Shown piece by piece: positions 41,991 through 54,059 of a stretch of DNA of 64,000 bases (positions within the stretch are counted from its first letter, which is position 1; each line of letters starts with the position of its first letter). Location of the stretch: positions 5,516,668 through 5,580,667 of the forward strand of contig NC_079519.1 in assembly GCF_000801105.2 (NCBI RefSeq), given 5' to 3'. The position numbers were made by a program, and so were the translations under genes. The notes beneath the pieces are model-generated. The model searched no databases. It had not been told where the DNA came from and worked only from the letters and a program-made list of their open reading frames with translations. This stretch comes from Raphanus sativus. Its lineage: Eukaryota > Streptophyta > Magnoliopsida > Brassicales > Brassicaceae.

Positions 41991-42440
41991 CATTTACACA
42001 CTTGTCAACGAAACTTTTTCACTGAAATCAAAATCTTGGACACTCACTCATAATGGTTTCGAATCTTGATCATGACTCTGATGCTCTTTTCTAGGCACAC
42101 GTGCCTCTATTCTCCACATCTCCAATTAGCGGCTGACACGTGACGATACTCCCATCTTTATCCCGCCCCCTCGGCTGTCCAAACTTGTATCGTTAGTCAA
42201 AAGTTGTACGAGAGAGATCCCACAACTCATGCAGGCGACAATGCCGTTGCAGAGAAGGCGGTGAGATCTGGAGTGTGACTGCCAAGAGCCAACGATTTGC
42301 GTTGGAACGTTTTACAGCGACTCACGTTTTAAGTAACACTAGAAACCGTACGTTTTGTACGATTCGGACCGAGATGCTTTAATTGGAGTGTAAAGATCGG
42401 TGTTTTTCATAGTTTGCAACAATAACAAGAGGATATAGGA
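41991..42440. other. Orphan promoter-like segment
   Basis: Higher GC than its surroundings, with GACACGTGAC and GCACACGTGCC (G-box cores), TCCCGCCCCC and a T/C-rich stretch. It reads like the promoter and 5' UTR of a gene, but no coding exon follows; LINE DNA begins 440 bp later. Confidence 0.35.
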
Positions 42441-42876
42441 TAGCCAATCATATGGAATTATCTTTTTTTGCTTCGACTAAATTTTATTAAATTATATTGA
42501 AGTTACAAAGTCATACAAGACTGCATAACAAAAAAATTTACGCAAACATCTAAATGCCCCATATACTAGAAAGAAATAAGATTCACGATTCGTTCTCGTT
42601 CGGATCGAGACCATCTTACTCTAACGAATACACATTTTCATATTCATGATGTTTCTCCATACTAGTAAACTTCATCATGTGGTATTAACAATCTGATACC
42701 AATTAGTCTATATCAGTGTTGGTGCAAATAGAATAGATCTTTGTATGACTCCATTATCATCGAATAAAACTATCTTCCCCATAACATCATCACTGCCGAT
42801 TCTTCTTCCAAACCAAATTTGAGAAAAGTTATCTTTCCATAGAAGCAGAATTATCAAATCGTATATTTTCCGGTTA

Positions 42877-45300
42877 ATGGAAATGTTAAAGGCTACGTTG
42901 TTTGCAATGCCACTGAATAAGAGCCCGGGGCCTGATGGGTATTCAGTTGAGTTTATTAGAGCTTCATGGGATATAGTTGGAGAGGATATTATTTTGGCAG
43001 TCCGGGAATTTTTCAGAAATGGGAAATTACTTAAGGATATGAACACTACAGCGATTACACTTATTCCCAAGAAACCAGAAGCTTGCTCTCTTACAGATTA
43101 CAGGCCGATCAGCTGCTGCAACGTTGTTTACAAGCTCATCTCTAAAATCATAGAAAATCGGCTTAAGCCTATTTTGACAGAATGTGTCAGTCCCAACCAG
43201 GCAGCTTTCTTGAAGGGCCGCAGTCTCGGTGAGAATGTATTATTGGCAACAGAGCTTATCAAGGACTACAACAAATCATCTTGCCTCAAGAGTGCTATGA
43301 TTAAAATTGACATTCGCAAAGCTTTTGACACTGTATGCTGAGATTTTGTAATCAAGGTCCTACAAGTGCAGCACTTCCCTCCTATGTTCATCACTTGGGT
43401 CACTGAATGCATCTCGTCACCGAGATTTTCAGTCGCTATCAATGGAGAATTGGCGGGTTTCTTTGAAGGTAAGAAGGGGCTCAGACATGGGGATTCTATT
43501 TCTCCTTAACTCTTTATTATGCTTATGGAAGTTCTCTCCCGTCTGCTAGACAAAACCGAAGCTGATGGTTCCTATAGACTACACCCTTTGTGTGTTTTCC
43601 CTAAACTAACCCACCTTATATTCGCTGATGACCTCCTGGTATTCTCGGATGCGTCTTGGGCTTCTACTATAGGGATCAAGGGGGTTATGGATCAATTTAA
43701 GGACTGGTCTGGCCTGGTTACAAATGAGTCAAAGTCTGAGATTTTTTATGGGGGATACACGGAAACTCAAGCTACGGTTCTGAGTGATTTATCTGGTTTT
43801 AGGCGTGGAAATTTCCCTACAAGATATCTTGGGCTTCCGCTTAGCCCAAAGAAGATCTCCACTGCCACTCTACAGCCTTTCATCGACCGTATAATTTCTA
43901 AATTGCATTCTTGGACAGTAAAGTTCCTATCATTTGCGGGAAAGGTACTGATGATCTCCTCGGTGATTTATGGCATGGTTAATTTTTGGAGCTTTGTGTT
44001 TGTGCTTCCGAAGTGGTTTTATGCTAAGGTGGACTCGTTGTGTTCCGGTTTTCTGTGGAAGAATAGCACAACCTCTGCTGCTGGAGCAAGAGTTTCATGG
44101 AAGCATATTTGTACCCCTAAAAAAGAGGGTGGTCTCGGTATCAGGTTGCTGGAGGAGTTTCAGATGGTCTTTAGATTGAAACGGTTGTGGCTATTTTTCT
44201 ATGGATCAGGTTCACTGTGGGTTCCTTGGATTAAAGAAAATCGGTTCAATGGTAGAAGTATATGGCTGATTAATGATGCGCCAAGGTTTTCAAGTGCAGT
44301 GAGAAGTATGCTCCAACTAAAGGATCAACTACATACCTTCCTACGATGCAGCGTTGGATATGGTAACACTGCCTTGTTTTGGTACGACTTTTGGACTGAG
44401 CTGGGTCCGTTGCATCTTCTGTTTGGTTCCATGGGTCCCCGATCTCTTAGGATTCCCCTTGGTGCCACTGTTTCTCGTGCTGTGAACAATGGCCATTGGA
44501 ATCTCCCTCTGGCTCGCTCTGAATTTGTGGAAACTCTTCAGATTATTCTGTCAACAACGCCGGTTCCTACAACAGATTACAGAGGTGATGTTTATTTGTG
44601 GAGAAACAGCTCCGAGGGTTTTGGACCATCTTTTTCATCTCGGGTTACTTGGGAAAGATTGAGAGTTGTTGCTACCAAGGTTCCATGGCATTCAGTGGTG
44701 TGGTTCTAGGAGGAAATTCCTCGATGCTCTTTCATTACTTGGACAGCTTTTCTTGGTAGATTGCCTACTAGGGATCGACTTATATCCTGGGGTCTTCCGG
44801 TTCCATCAGGTTGTGTTCTTTGCTCTTCATCTGATGAATTTATTAGACATTTGTTCTTTATCTGTCCCTTTGTGGTTGCTACTTGGACTCGTTTTTGTGG
44901 CAGGTACTTGGCGTCAAGGCCCTCCTCACTCGCAGACGTCCTTCATCTGTGCCAGCATCTGTCCGGAGCTCATGTTTCTCGTGTTGTGGTCGTGCTCAAA
45001 CTGCTCAACCAAGTCATTATCTACATCTTTTGGCGGGAGAGAAACAGTCGCATCTTCACCGGAGTATCTTCGACTCAAGAGACGATCTTCCACAGGGTGG
45101 ATCGTGCGATGCGGGATCGTCTGTTGTCTCTATCTCGGCCTTCTTTTACGGCTCCTTCTCCTTCTTTGCTTGAGCTGTATTTCTGGTTTCTTTCTCCTTA
45201 TAGTTAATGCTACTCTCTCTAGATTGCTCTCTCTTTGCTCCTCTCTCTCTTTTTCTTTCTCTTTTTGTAATAAGTTGTATTTCACAACAATGTAAACTCA
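42877..45300 (+). pseudogene. 5'-truncated LINE with three in-frame stops
   Basis: The reverse transcriptase and C-terminal part of a LINE ORF2 in one frame: NKSPGPDGYSVEF, DYRPISCCNVVYK, KIDIRKAFDTV, FADDLLVFSD, RYLGLPLSPKK, then zf-RVT-type LPTRDRLISWGL and a stop at 45205-45207. It is interrupted only by TGA 43339-43341 (a Trp position), TAA 43507-43509 (the Tyr of SPYLF) and TAG 44707-44709. No frameshift was seen. The endonuclease and ORF1 are absent, as with 5' truncation on insertion. The 3' UTR ends near TTTTTGTAATAAGTTG at 45264. It is a different subfamily from the LINE at 18-24 kb. Confidence 0.92.
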
Positions 45301-45334
45301 AAAAAGTGGTATAAATTTTAACATTTCGATCAAA

Positions 45335-45341
<7 letters not shown>

Positions 45342-45386
<45 letters not shown>
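45342..45386. repeat. (TA)n microsatellite
   Basis: About 22 AT units just after the LINE 3' end. Confidence 0.9.
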
Positions 45387-45389
<3 letters not shown>

Positions 45390-45546
45390 GGCATCTAAAG
45401 GTCGAGCAAGTCGCTATTACTCAGTAGTAGTTATTAAAGTTTCAAACCCTGAATATTTTTACAATAATGATTATATGAAACGAGATATTAAGAAAGATAT
45501 AACTTTTTTGTTGGTTGGCATTCAGATTCAAATTCAGTGTTGTAAC

Positions 45547-45918
45547 CAGTGTTCTAAAAGCGGTCTAGGCGGCCGCCTAGGCGGCGCTTAGGCGCTAGGC
45601 GTTACATGACCGTGGCGATTACTCTTTAAACCGCCTAGATAATTATAATATTATAATAATAAATAATATATAATTTATTATTCATAAATTATAATAATTA
45701 ATATATTGTAATATATATTCTTATGAAAATAATTTTTATCATATATAAATAATAGTTTTACTATTATTAAATATAAAATATTACATATATTTAATATATT
45801 GCTATAATTTATAAACGCCTAGACCGCTTAACTAATAATCTAGGCGTCCGATTAGTCGTTCTAGGCGCTAGGCGTTAGGTAGCCGCCCGCTTAGCGCCTA
45901 GCGCTTTCTTGAACACTG
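45547..45918. mobile_element. hAT-type MITE with AGGCG-rich ends
   Basis: Starts CAGTGTTCTAAAAGCG and ends CGCTTTCTTGAACACTG. Flanked by an exact 8-bp duplication GTTGTAAC (45539-45546 and 45919-45926). The GC-rich arms (CTAGGCGCTAGGCG-type repeats) fold back around an AT-rich centre. 372 bp, non-coding. Confidence 0.88.
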
Positions 45919-45926
45919 GTTGTAAC

Positions 45927-47436
45927 AAAAAAAATGTTTTTTCTTAATTTATAAGAAATTACAAACATTTACTACCTTGTCATTAATGTTGTTGCAAAGA
46001 AGCATTTCGAGCTTTCACCTATCAATACGCAACGGTATTACGTGTGTGTTTATACACATTTATACACACACGTGTGTGTTTACTTCTGTGTGTTAGTGTA
46101 TACTTCACTATATTTGTATATTAAAAATTTTAAAGAGTACAAATCTAACCAACCACTGTAAAGTCAGATATTAGTTGACTTTGTCCCACGTTTATATCAA
46201 TCAGAATCAAGTAGACTTGATATTCTTTTTTTTTTTTGAAAAAGAGACTTGATATTCTTCAACGTTCGTTCAAGTGTTTTAAACAATTTCTTTAAAATTC
46301 TTCGGTCTATTCAATACTTTTCTCCTCATAAAAGTTTGATTACCTCTTTTGGTTTTTCTTGACGTAAACGTTTATGTATCTAAGTTTACTGCATAATTTC
46401 TTTCTTTTTTTTTTTTTTTTTTTTTTTGCATAATTTCTTTTTGTTTGTTAGCTTATGAGTTTGACCTCATCAGAAAATTTATATATTTCCGTAGATAAAC
46501 GGGATGAAAAGAGATAGTTTTACTCGATTTGTCATCTCTTTGGCAAATCAGTTTTAGAAATGAAACAAGATAAGAATTAAAATGACTAAAAGGTGAGGAA
46601 AGGGAAGAGAAAGAATAGGACAGTGATGGGGAAGGCTTATCTTAGAGAAGGTGCATTTTGCCACACCAATCTTTCTTTGTCAATGTTTAGTCAACTTCGC
46701 ACCTCTTTCCACCCTCAAGTTTTCATTTTGGTTTTGATTTTCAAGATTTGACATTGATCTTATGAATGTACTTGCCACGAACTAGTGCTTTCAATAAAAG
46801 AAAATTCGTCGGGATATAATACATAGATTTTCAGTTAATTGGTGAATACCTTTAACTTGAAAGTTCTATAAAATACAAACATTAGAAAAATATACAAATA
46901 CGCGTTAGGATGATTTTGTATTATGAACTGAAGATGAGATTTTAGAAATATATTTGGTCTAACCGTGATTAGTCTTAAAATTTAAAGGTTGAAAAATGAA
47001 TTGTCTGCCATAAATTTATGCATGTGATATTTTACCAAAATAAAAAATTATGCATGTGATCATGTTGATTATATTATTTATTTTCATATAGTTTGGTTCA
47101 TCCATTGTAATTTGTAAATGGTAAATCGTTTATTTGGAATATTGAAGTGAATATTAATGAGAAAGAAAAGAAACCAGATTTGAAATGTATCATCATTTTG
47201 TAATATTGGTTATTAGTTTATCATTTAGTCATGGACTTATGTGGAAATATTACTTCAACTATAGTGAACGACGATGCGATATTCAAACTCGATTCGACAT
47301 AGGATCACTGGTTATTAATATTGGTTAATTCTTACCTGAAAAGTGTAGTCAATAAACTAATTAGATAGTAAAAAGAGAAAGAAAAAAACTGGCTACAGCT
47401 TTTTTAGTTTTACCTAAAAAGTAAAAAAGAAATAGT
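45927..47436. other. AT-rich intergenic DNA with simple repeats
   Basis: A palindromic TG/CA tract at 46038-46083 (GTGTGTTTATACACA-like) and a T-run at 46407-46429. No gene supported. Confidence 0.5.
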
Positions 47437-47438
47437 TA

Positions 47439-48147
47439 TTCTTGGGTTCACTCCCTAGGGTGAACTTATAAGTTCACCAACCAATAGGATTTAGTTATTT
47501 CAAATTTGACATATTTAAAAAAGGAAACAAAATATTGCAAAATTATATTACGTTTTAAAAATAAAAATTAATAAAAATAATACTAATTGCAAAAAAATAT
47601 GTTTTTTCCAAAAAAAATTAACACCACAAAAAAACACTAAACTCTAAATGTTAAACTCTAAATATTTTAGTAAACCATTGGATAAATTCTAAAACTTTGA
47701 TTTTTTTTTTATTTAAAATATTTATAACACAATCAACAAAAAACTATACCCTAAATTCTAATCCTAAACCCTAAACTCTTGGGTAAATCCTAAACCCTTG
47801 GGTAAATCTGAAAACTTTGAATAAATCTTAAATTATTTTTTTGAAATTTTTGAAGATTTAAAATTTAATATTTATCCAAAGTCTTAAATTATTTTTTTTT
47901 GAAAATAAATTCTTTTTTAGAGTAAAAAGTCTCATTTTTTGTGATTAGTATAAACTTTAAATATATTTTGAATATATAGTTTTTAGATTAAAAAGTCTTG
48001 TTTTGTGATTAGTATAATTTTTATTTTGAAAGTATAATATAATTCGATAATATTTTGTTTCCTTTTCTAAAAGATATTGAATCTTAAATGATACAATCCT
48101 ATTGGTTGGTGGATCTAGAGGTTCACCCTAGGGGATGAACCCAAGAA
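47439..48147. mobile_element. MITE copy A with TTCTTGGGTTCAC ends
   Basis: The left arm TTCTTGGGTTCACTCCCTAG and right arm CTAGGGGATGAACCCAAGAA are inverted, with TA on each side. Inside the arms, ACCAACCAATAGGAT and its complement form a second inverted pair. The centre contains CCTAAACCCTAAAC-like text (47755-47800). Closely related to copy B. Confidence 0.75.
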
Positions 48148-48189
48148 TAAGTCAAAAAGAAAGGAATAACATGTTTCTTTATTGAGTTA

Positions 48190-48824
48190 TTCTTGGGTTC
48201 ACCCCCTAGGGTGAACCTTTAGGTTCACCAACCAATAGGATCTTGTCATTTTAGATTCAATATCTTTTAATTAAGGAAACAAATAATTTGTCAAATATAT
48301 TATTTTTTAAAATAAAATTTAAAAATAAATAAAAATAGTATATAAAAACGAATTAAAAAAATTAATGTTGTCAACAAAACACTAAACCCTAAACTCTAAT
48401 ACTAATACTAAACCCTAAACTCTAATCCTAAACCCTAAACCCTTGGGTAAACCATAAACCCTTGGAAAAACACTAAACATGTTGTCAACAAAACACTAAA
48501 CCCTAAACTCTAATCCTAAACCCTAAACTCTTGGGTAAACCCTAAACCCTTGGGTAAACCCTAACCCTTGGAAAAACACTAAACATTTGGATAAATTTTA
48601 AACTATAAATCTTAAACACTAAACTTCAAATCTTATAAATAAATATTTTTTAAAATAATCTTTATTGAGAACTATTGTTATTTTTATTTATTTAATCTTT
48701 TTTATTTATTTTAAAAGCATAATATAATTTGGCAACTTATTTTTGTTTCCTTAATTAAAAGATACTAGATTTAAAATAACAATTTTCTATTGGTTGGTGA
48801 ACACCCTAGAGGTGAACCCAAGAA
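48190..48824. mobile_element. MITE copy B with telomere-like internal repeats
   Basis: Same ends as copy A, starting 42 bp after it. The interior (48366-48590) holds a ~113-bp tandem duplication (beginning ATGTTGTCAACAAAACACTA) full of CTAAACCCTAAAC text. The unit is irregular, so it is transposon sequence, not a true telomere array. Confidence 0.75.
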
Positions 48825-48839
48825 AAATTCTTCTTTATT

Positions 48840-49734
48840 TCAAAGTTGGTCCAAAACATAATTGCATCCCGTTGACTTTCCAAATCAAAAGAAGTATCAT
48901 TACGTTCAAAGCCTAACCCATTTTACCTGTTTTGGAAAGTTACTTGTTCATCCTGTTCTTTATTTCGGCCTTAAGGTCTTCCTCTATCTAGCCCAATATA
49001 TCGTGTTCGAGATATACATCCACTCAATTATACATACTACAACATTGAAGCGTCAAAAAATTGTATTGATATTTTACCAAGTGTGATTTCATCGAGGTCA
49101 GCGATCAATTTTTTGTTATGGAAGATCACATTAACATTAAGTTTGTTGGCTTCTTGATGGAAACCCTTTCCCCTTTTTAGCCACATCCTATCCCATGTAA
49201 AATCGATCTTAAATTAACCGGTATCGTTGATTAAATTGATTTTCATAAATCTATTATTTAAATATTAAAACATTAAGAAAGTAAAGAAATTAGTAGTTAT
49301 TTCAGAAAGAAAAAAAAAATCAAAAGTTTCAAAGCTTAATGTGAATCGATAGCTGAAAACGATTGAGTAAAGAATTGAATGAAGGATATGTAAAATCATG
49401 GAGAAACTATTGTGAGTGTTGACCTTTTCTCTTTTAAAAAATTGGACACTTACATAGAAACACATGCACGAGTCCTAATATACAATTGAAAGTTACAGAT
49501 AATAACAAAACAAAATGATGGGATCACTTAAAAACATCTAAATCAGACCGTCTTATCTTTTGATTTGTCACGAACATACTTTTCTCTCAACCAAGAAGAA
49601 GCAACCCTACACATTTCATTTGCTTTGATCTTAAACTCTTTGGGTACTCATTGCCTACATTTATGCTATTATTATTATTTTCTATAGGCATGGACTATAA
49701 TGTTGCATATTGCCATTAATGTTTTGTAGCATTT
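48840..49734. other. Intergenic DNA
   Basis: The small frame at 48862-49086 has no recognisable domain. Nothing else seen. Confidence 0.5.
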
Positions 49735-49862
49735 TATAGTCCCGGACCCGCTGACCCCTTTTAATGTAATTACTCAAGTAATGCGGGACTGTAGATTCGA
49801 AACCAGGATTTATGTGGACTTGCATGTGGTTACCACCACTAGACTAATACTGCATTGGACCA
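49735..49862 (-). mobile_element. Possible tRNA-derived SINE
   Basis: On the minus strand, TTAGTCTAGTGGTGGTAA resembles an A box and GGTTTCGAATCTAC a B box, about 35 bases apart, as in tRNA-type pol III promoters. No clear target duplication; ends approximate. Confidence 0.4.
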
Positions 49863-49969
49863 AAAATACACTCAGTAGGCCAAAGCAAAAGGACATGAAA
49901 CATACTTTTTTCTGTTTGATATGTACAACATAACTAATGAGTAATAACTATACGCTATAGTTATAATAA

Positions 49970-50110
49970 CTTCCTTCTTTTTCTTTGTAATAAGTTGTCC
50001 GCAACCGTTTGTATTAAGAACAAAAAAAAACTGGTATTGATTTTAACATTTAGACCAAAAATCTATGAATTACAATGTTATTTACGTAGTAGTATTAAAG
50101 TATAGTTTAA
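49970..50110 (+). repeat. Partial duplicate of the LINE 3' end and its flank
   Basis: TTTGTAATAAGTTGT, an A-rich tail, then CTGGTATTGATTTTAACATT and AGTAGTATTAAAGT follow the same order as at 45260-45440. Similarity continues past the LINE tail into the flank, so it is more than an independent LINE insertion. Confidence 0.5.
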
Positions 50111-50950
50111 CTGCAAAAGGATACAAAACAAAAATAATTTTTTTAAACTTTCAATTTCTATTGGATCGTTAGAAGTTGAAACTAGTTACGAACCAACCAT
50201 AGCATGAAACGTATAGTTTTTGGTACAATATGCAACAAAAAATTACCACCACATGGAAAAGAAGTCTTCGTTGTCATCGATTGATTTGTAGATTTTGCTT
50301 TTGCATGATCTTTCCCATCAACTTGTGGCCATTTTGCTCTTATATGTCTACACAAAAATATGTTTCTAATTAGTCACATAGTACATCCATTCACTGTAGG
50401 AATCGAGATCCAATGTCCTCGTAACGATTGCGAATTATTATCTATATGTCTCCTCTTTATGTGGGGCACCTCTGATTGACTATTCTATTTTATGTTTTGA
50501 AATGTCAGAAACGTTGCCTTCGAAAAATGTCTGCAATGCAATGAGCGGTAGATAGAATGAGATACTAGGAACAGACGCGGCCCTGAAAAAGTTCAAAACA
50601 ACATGGACCGGTAGCACAAAAAAAATTGAGGGCATGTTAACCAACTGATGAGTTACAAAAAAAATGTTATAAATATTGGTCAAAAAATTTATATATTTTC
50701 ATAAAGCTGGAAACTTATGCCTCCATGGCTTCTGTCCAAAACCGCTACTGATTAGAGGATCTTACATCGAAACTCTTTTAGAAGACAGTACTAATATACA
50801 CATATTCGTTAAGTTGTAGGTACTAAGACTGTATACTTTAGTCCGAATACGCTAATAATTACAGATCTTATTTTTTTTCTTCAAACTCTGACTTAAATTT
50901 GACAAAATATAAACAATTTGGCTTCGAGCATCCATGCAAACTCTGAGTAA

Positions 50951-50978
50951 GATATATATATATATATATATATATATG
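50951..50978. repeat. (TA)n microsatellite
   Basis: About 14 AT units. Confidence 0.85.
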
Positions 50979-52479
50979 TCAATATCGTTTAAATTAAACT
51001 ATGTACCATTTAAAAATACATAAATATGTTACTTTTGAAATTTGCATTGAAAAAGTATTGAAACTTTAATATTTTAATTTTGAAATTTGCTATCAAAAAA
51101 TATCACATCGAAAATCTTAGAATTAATGGTTTAATTTTTTTTGTTAAATCAAATATACAAATGTTAATAAAACCATATGTACAGGAAAGTTTCAATAATA
51201 AAATATTTATATTAAAGTATACTATATATTATGTGAATATCATTGAAATTTAATTATATATCATATAAATTAAATTAAATGATCATTTTGATTTATTTGC
51301 CATAAAATATTTAAATAAACAAGAGTTATTGTTTTGATTTATGTGATGACTCTATTCTCCTATATATTAATTGAGAAACAATTCATTGTTCTAGCAAATG
51401 TAAGACTTTATTAATTAATATTGTTTGAAAATCTTATAAGAGATCAAAACAACGAAGATTTATTTAAAAGCTATTGAAATCACTTAGCGAGAACATAAAT
51501 TGCACAATAAATTTGTTTTCCTAATCTTAATCCCCTTTCTATTCATCACAACACCGACATAGAATATTTGGAAGTGTTGACTGACAATCTGAAATGGTAA
51601 TATTTTTTTAAGTTCATCCCCTTGTTATACTTAAATAGGTCTATAACCATTTTTAATGATTAACTAAATGAACCATGTACATAGTAATATGTTTTTTGGT
51701 TAAAAAAATTTTGTATATCCAAAATCAATATGAACCATCATCATTTTCGTTTAAAATTTTGTTACATTAAACGTATAGGATTGGACAAAAAAATCCAAAT
51801 CCAAGAAATCGAACCAAAAACGATCCAAAAATAGTACTGAACCTTAACCAAATGGTTAGATATCTGAATGGGTTCAAAATTTTGGTATATAGAGAACCGC
51901 AACATGAATCTGATCCGAACCGAAATATTTGGATATGTATATCCGAACCAGATTTAAATACCTAAATATATTAATTATTTTTGAATTTAATATCTAAAAG
52001 AATGTACAAAATATATAAGATGTTTTAAAGTTGTCTAAAATATTTGGAAATATATACAAATAGCTATAAGTACATGTTTAAAATAGCTAAATAATACTTA
52101 AAATACCTAAAGTACTTAAAATATCTATGGATTTTCTATCCAAATATTTAAGTTAAACTATTTTTTATGTTAAGTTTAATTATTTTGGCATACATTATTA
52201 AAATTCATATGTATATATTATTTTTATTTTTAGGTTTTGAAAAATTTAAAGTGTATAAAATTTAAATTTTGAGAAAAAATTAAATAGGTTATTCGAACCT
52301 AAACCTGAACCAAACTCACAAAGATCTGAAGCGAATCAAATCCGTAATGATCTGAATCTAACCGAACTAAATGATACTCGAATACTCATCTCTAATCAAA
52401 TGTAAAAAATATTTTTGATAACAAAATGTATATTGTTTATAATGTTTAAATATAATATATTTAAAAAAAATCATCCAAC
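50979..52479. other. AT-rich intergenic DNA with a degenerate CCGAACC-type repeat
   Basis: 51775-52400 begins AGGATTGGACAAAAAAATCC and ends near GATACTCGAATACTCATC, with GAACC/CCGAAC text at both ends. It is probably an old relative of the hAT MITE at 53.4 kb. No gene. Confidence 0.4.
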
Positions 52480-52494
52480 GCACGGTGCATATTA

Positions 52495-52703
52495 TTTTTT
52501 TAATAATCCAGTATCCGACCACTAAGCGTGATCGATTAGTCCACCGGGCCTAAACCCATGCCATTACAGGATTTTTAAGCCTCCACTTAAGGGTCTCTGG
52601 TTACGAGAAGTGGTTTGGAAGGCGAGAGAAACCCATGTGAAAACTCTCGTGGCCAACGCGGATTGAACCCAGGGTTCCTTTACCACTAAGTTAACACGCG
52701 GTT
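52495..52703 (-). mobile_element. tRNA-derived SINE with 15-bp target duplication
   Basis: About 209 bp on the minus strand. Near its 5' end are GTTAACTTAGTGGTAAAG (A-box-like) and GGGTTCAATCC (B-box-like); it ends in an A-rich tail (plus-strand T run from 52495). Exact flanking duplication GCACGGTGCATATTA at 52480-52494 and 52704-52718. Confidence 0.9.
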
Positions 52704-53422
52704 GCACGGTGCATATTAGATCTATTATATCTCTTATTCTGGGACAATGGTTTTTACTTTACCTTGATTGATGATATTATTTATGCTAAAATCTTATATT
52801 GAATTTGACTAGAAACTAAAAACGGAAAGTTGTTAAAAACTATCAAAGACTATAGTCGAGAGCTGTAAAAGGTAATAGTAATAAAAAGTTGCAGAAAAGG
52901 TGAATATATAGACATCGCTTCTAGTTCTGGCAATGTGAACACGACCAAATCACTCAAGATTTTAGAGTAATTAGTGTTGATTAAGTTTATGATTAATTGG
53001 GTGATAAAGTAGATTTGTATGCTGCTCACATGGGTTTGCGTGAAATAATGCCTTTAACCATCTTTTTGTCTCTCCTACACTTCGAGCTATAAAGCTAAGT
53101 CGTGTCTTTCTTTTTTATTTTATTTTGTTTTTGTACATTTTTCTTTTGCCATTAAGAATGTTGCACGAGGTATTATTTATAGTCTCCCTACTTCAAATTT
53201 AATCAGCACATATGTTTTCAAATTATGGGAAATAGTTTAGGTTGCCTGAATTTTTTGGTTTTTTCACTGAAAAGATATACATTAACCAAAGCATTTATAC
53301 AAAACCGCGAATAGCAACAGTTGATGGTTAAAAACCTGCGGACATACATCGCTTCCCGGAGACATAGGAGCCATCGGTTCAAACGCCTTCTACAAAAAAA
53401 TTAAATCACTTATACCTTTCAC

Positions 53423-54050
53423 TAGGGGTGGGCAAAAAACCCAAACCGAACCGAACCGAACCAACCAAACCGAAGTTAAACCGAACCAAACCAAACCGTG
53501 CTCTTTATGTAACCCAATTGGTTCATGTTTTACTCAACCCGAACGGTTTGGTTTGGTTTGGGTTTAAACCGAACCAAACCGAACCAAACCGATAATCCAA
53601 TATATATATAGTAAAAATATATATGATATATATATGTATTAACATATTGTAAATTTTAGATAAAGTTTTGTTTTTCATTTTTTCATAATTTCCATATCTT
53701 TAAAGAAAATTATAGATACGATTCAAATAATACTATTTTATATAAAATCATGTAGCATAAGTTTTATATTTTCACTCTATCGTTTATGAGTTGATTATTT
53801 TTTAATAAAAGTATAAAAATGATGCCTTCATATTTTATAACCAACCCGAACTACACCGAACCAAACTAGACCAGAATAATGTAAACCGAACTAAATCTAA
53901 ACCAAACCAAACCAAACCGAATTAAACCCAAACCGAACCCAAACCAAAGCTACTTTGGTTTTAATTGGTTTGAGTTTTATAAAACCCAAATTACCCAAAC
54001 CAAACCGAACCTAAACCGAACCCGAAACTAAACCGAAATGCCCACCCCTA
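53423..54050. mobile_element. hAT-type MITE with TAGGGGTGGGCA ends
   Basis: Perfect 12-bp inverted termini TAGGGGTGGGCA and TGCCCACCCCTA. Exact 8-bp duplication CCTTTCAC at 53415-53422 and 54051-54058. The arms are rich in AACCGAACC repeats around an AT-rich core. 628 bp, non-coding. Confidence 0.93.
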
Positions 54051-54059
54051 CCTTTCACT

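Noticed and set aside
42708..43070. 120-codon minus-strand frame upstream of the decayed LINE
   Set aside because: It overlaps the LINE coding strand for half its length and shows no domain. The TGGTATCAGA near 42695 hints at a retroelement PBS, but no LTR pair was found.
47755..48600. CTAAACCC-rich text as an interstitial telomere
   Set aside because: Units are irregular and lie inside two related inverted-repeat elements, so they are transposon sequence.
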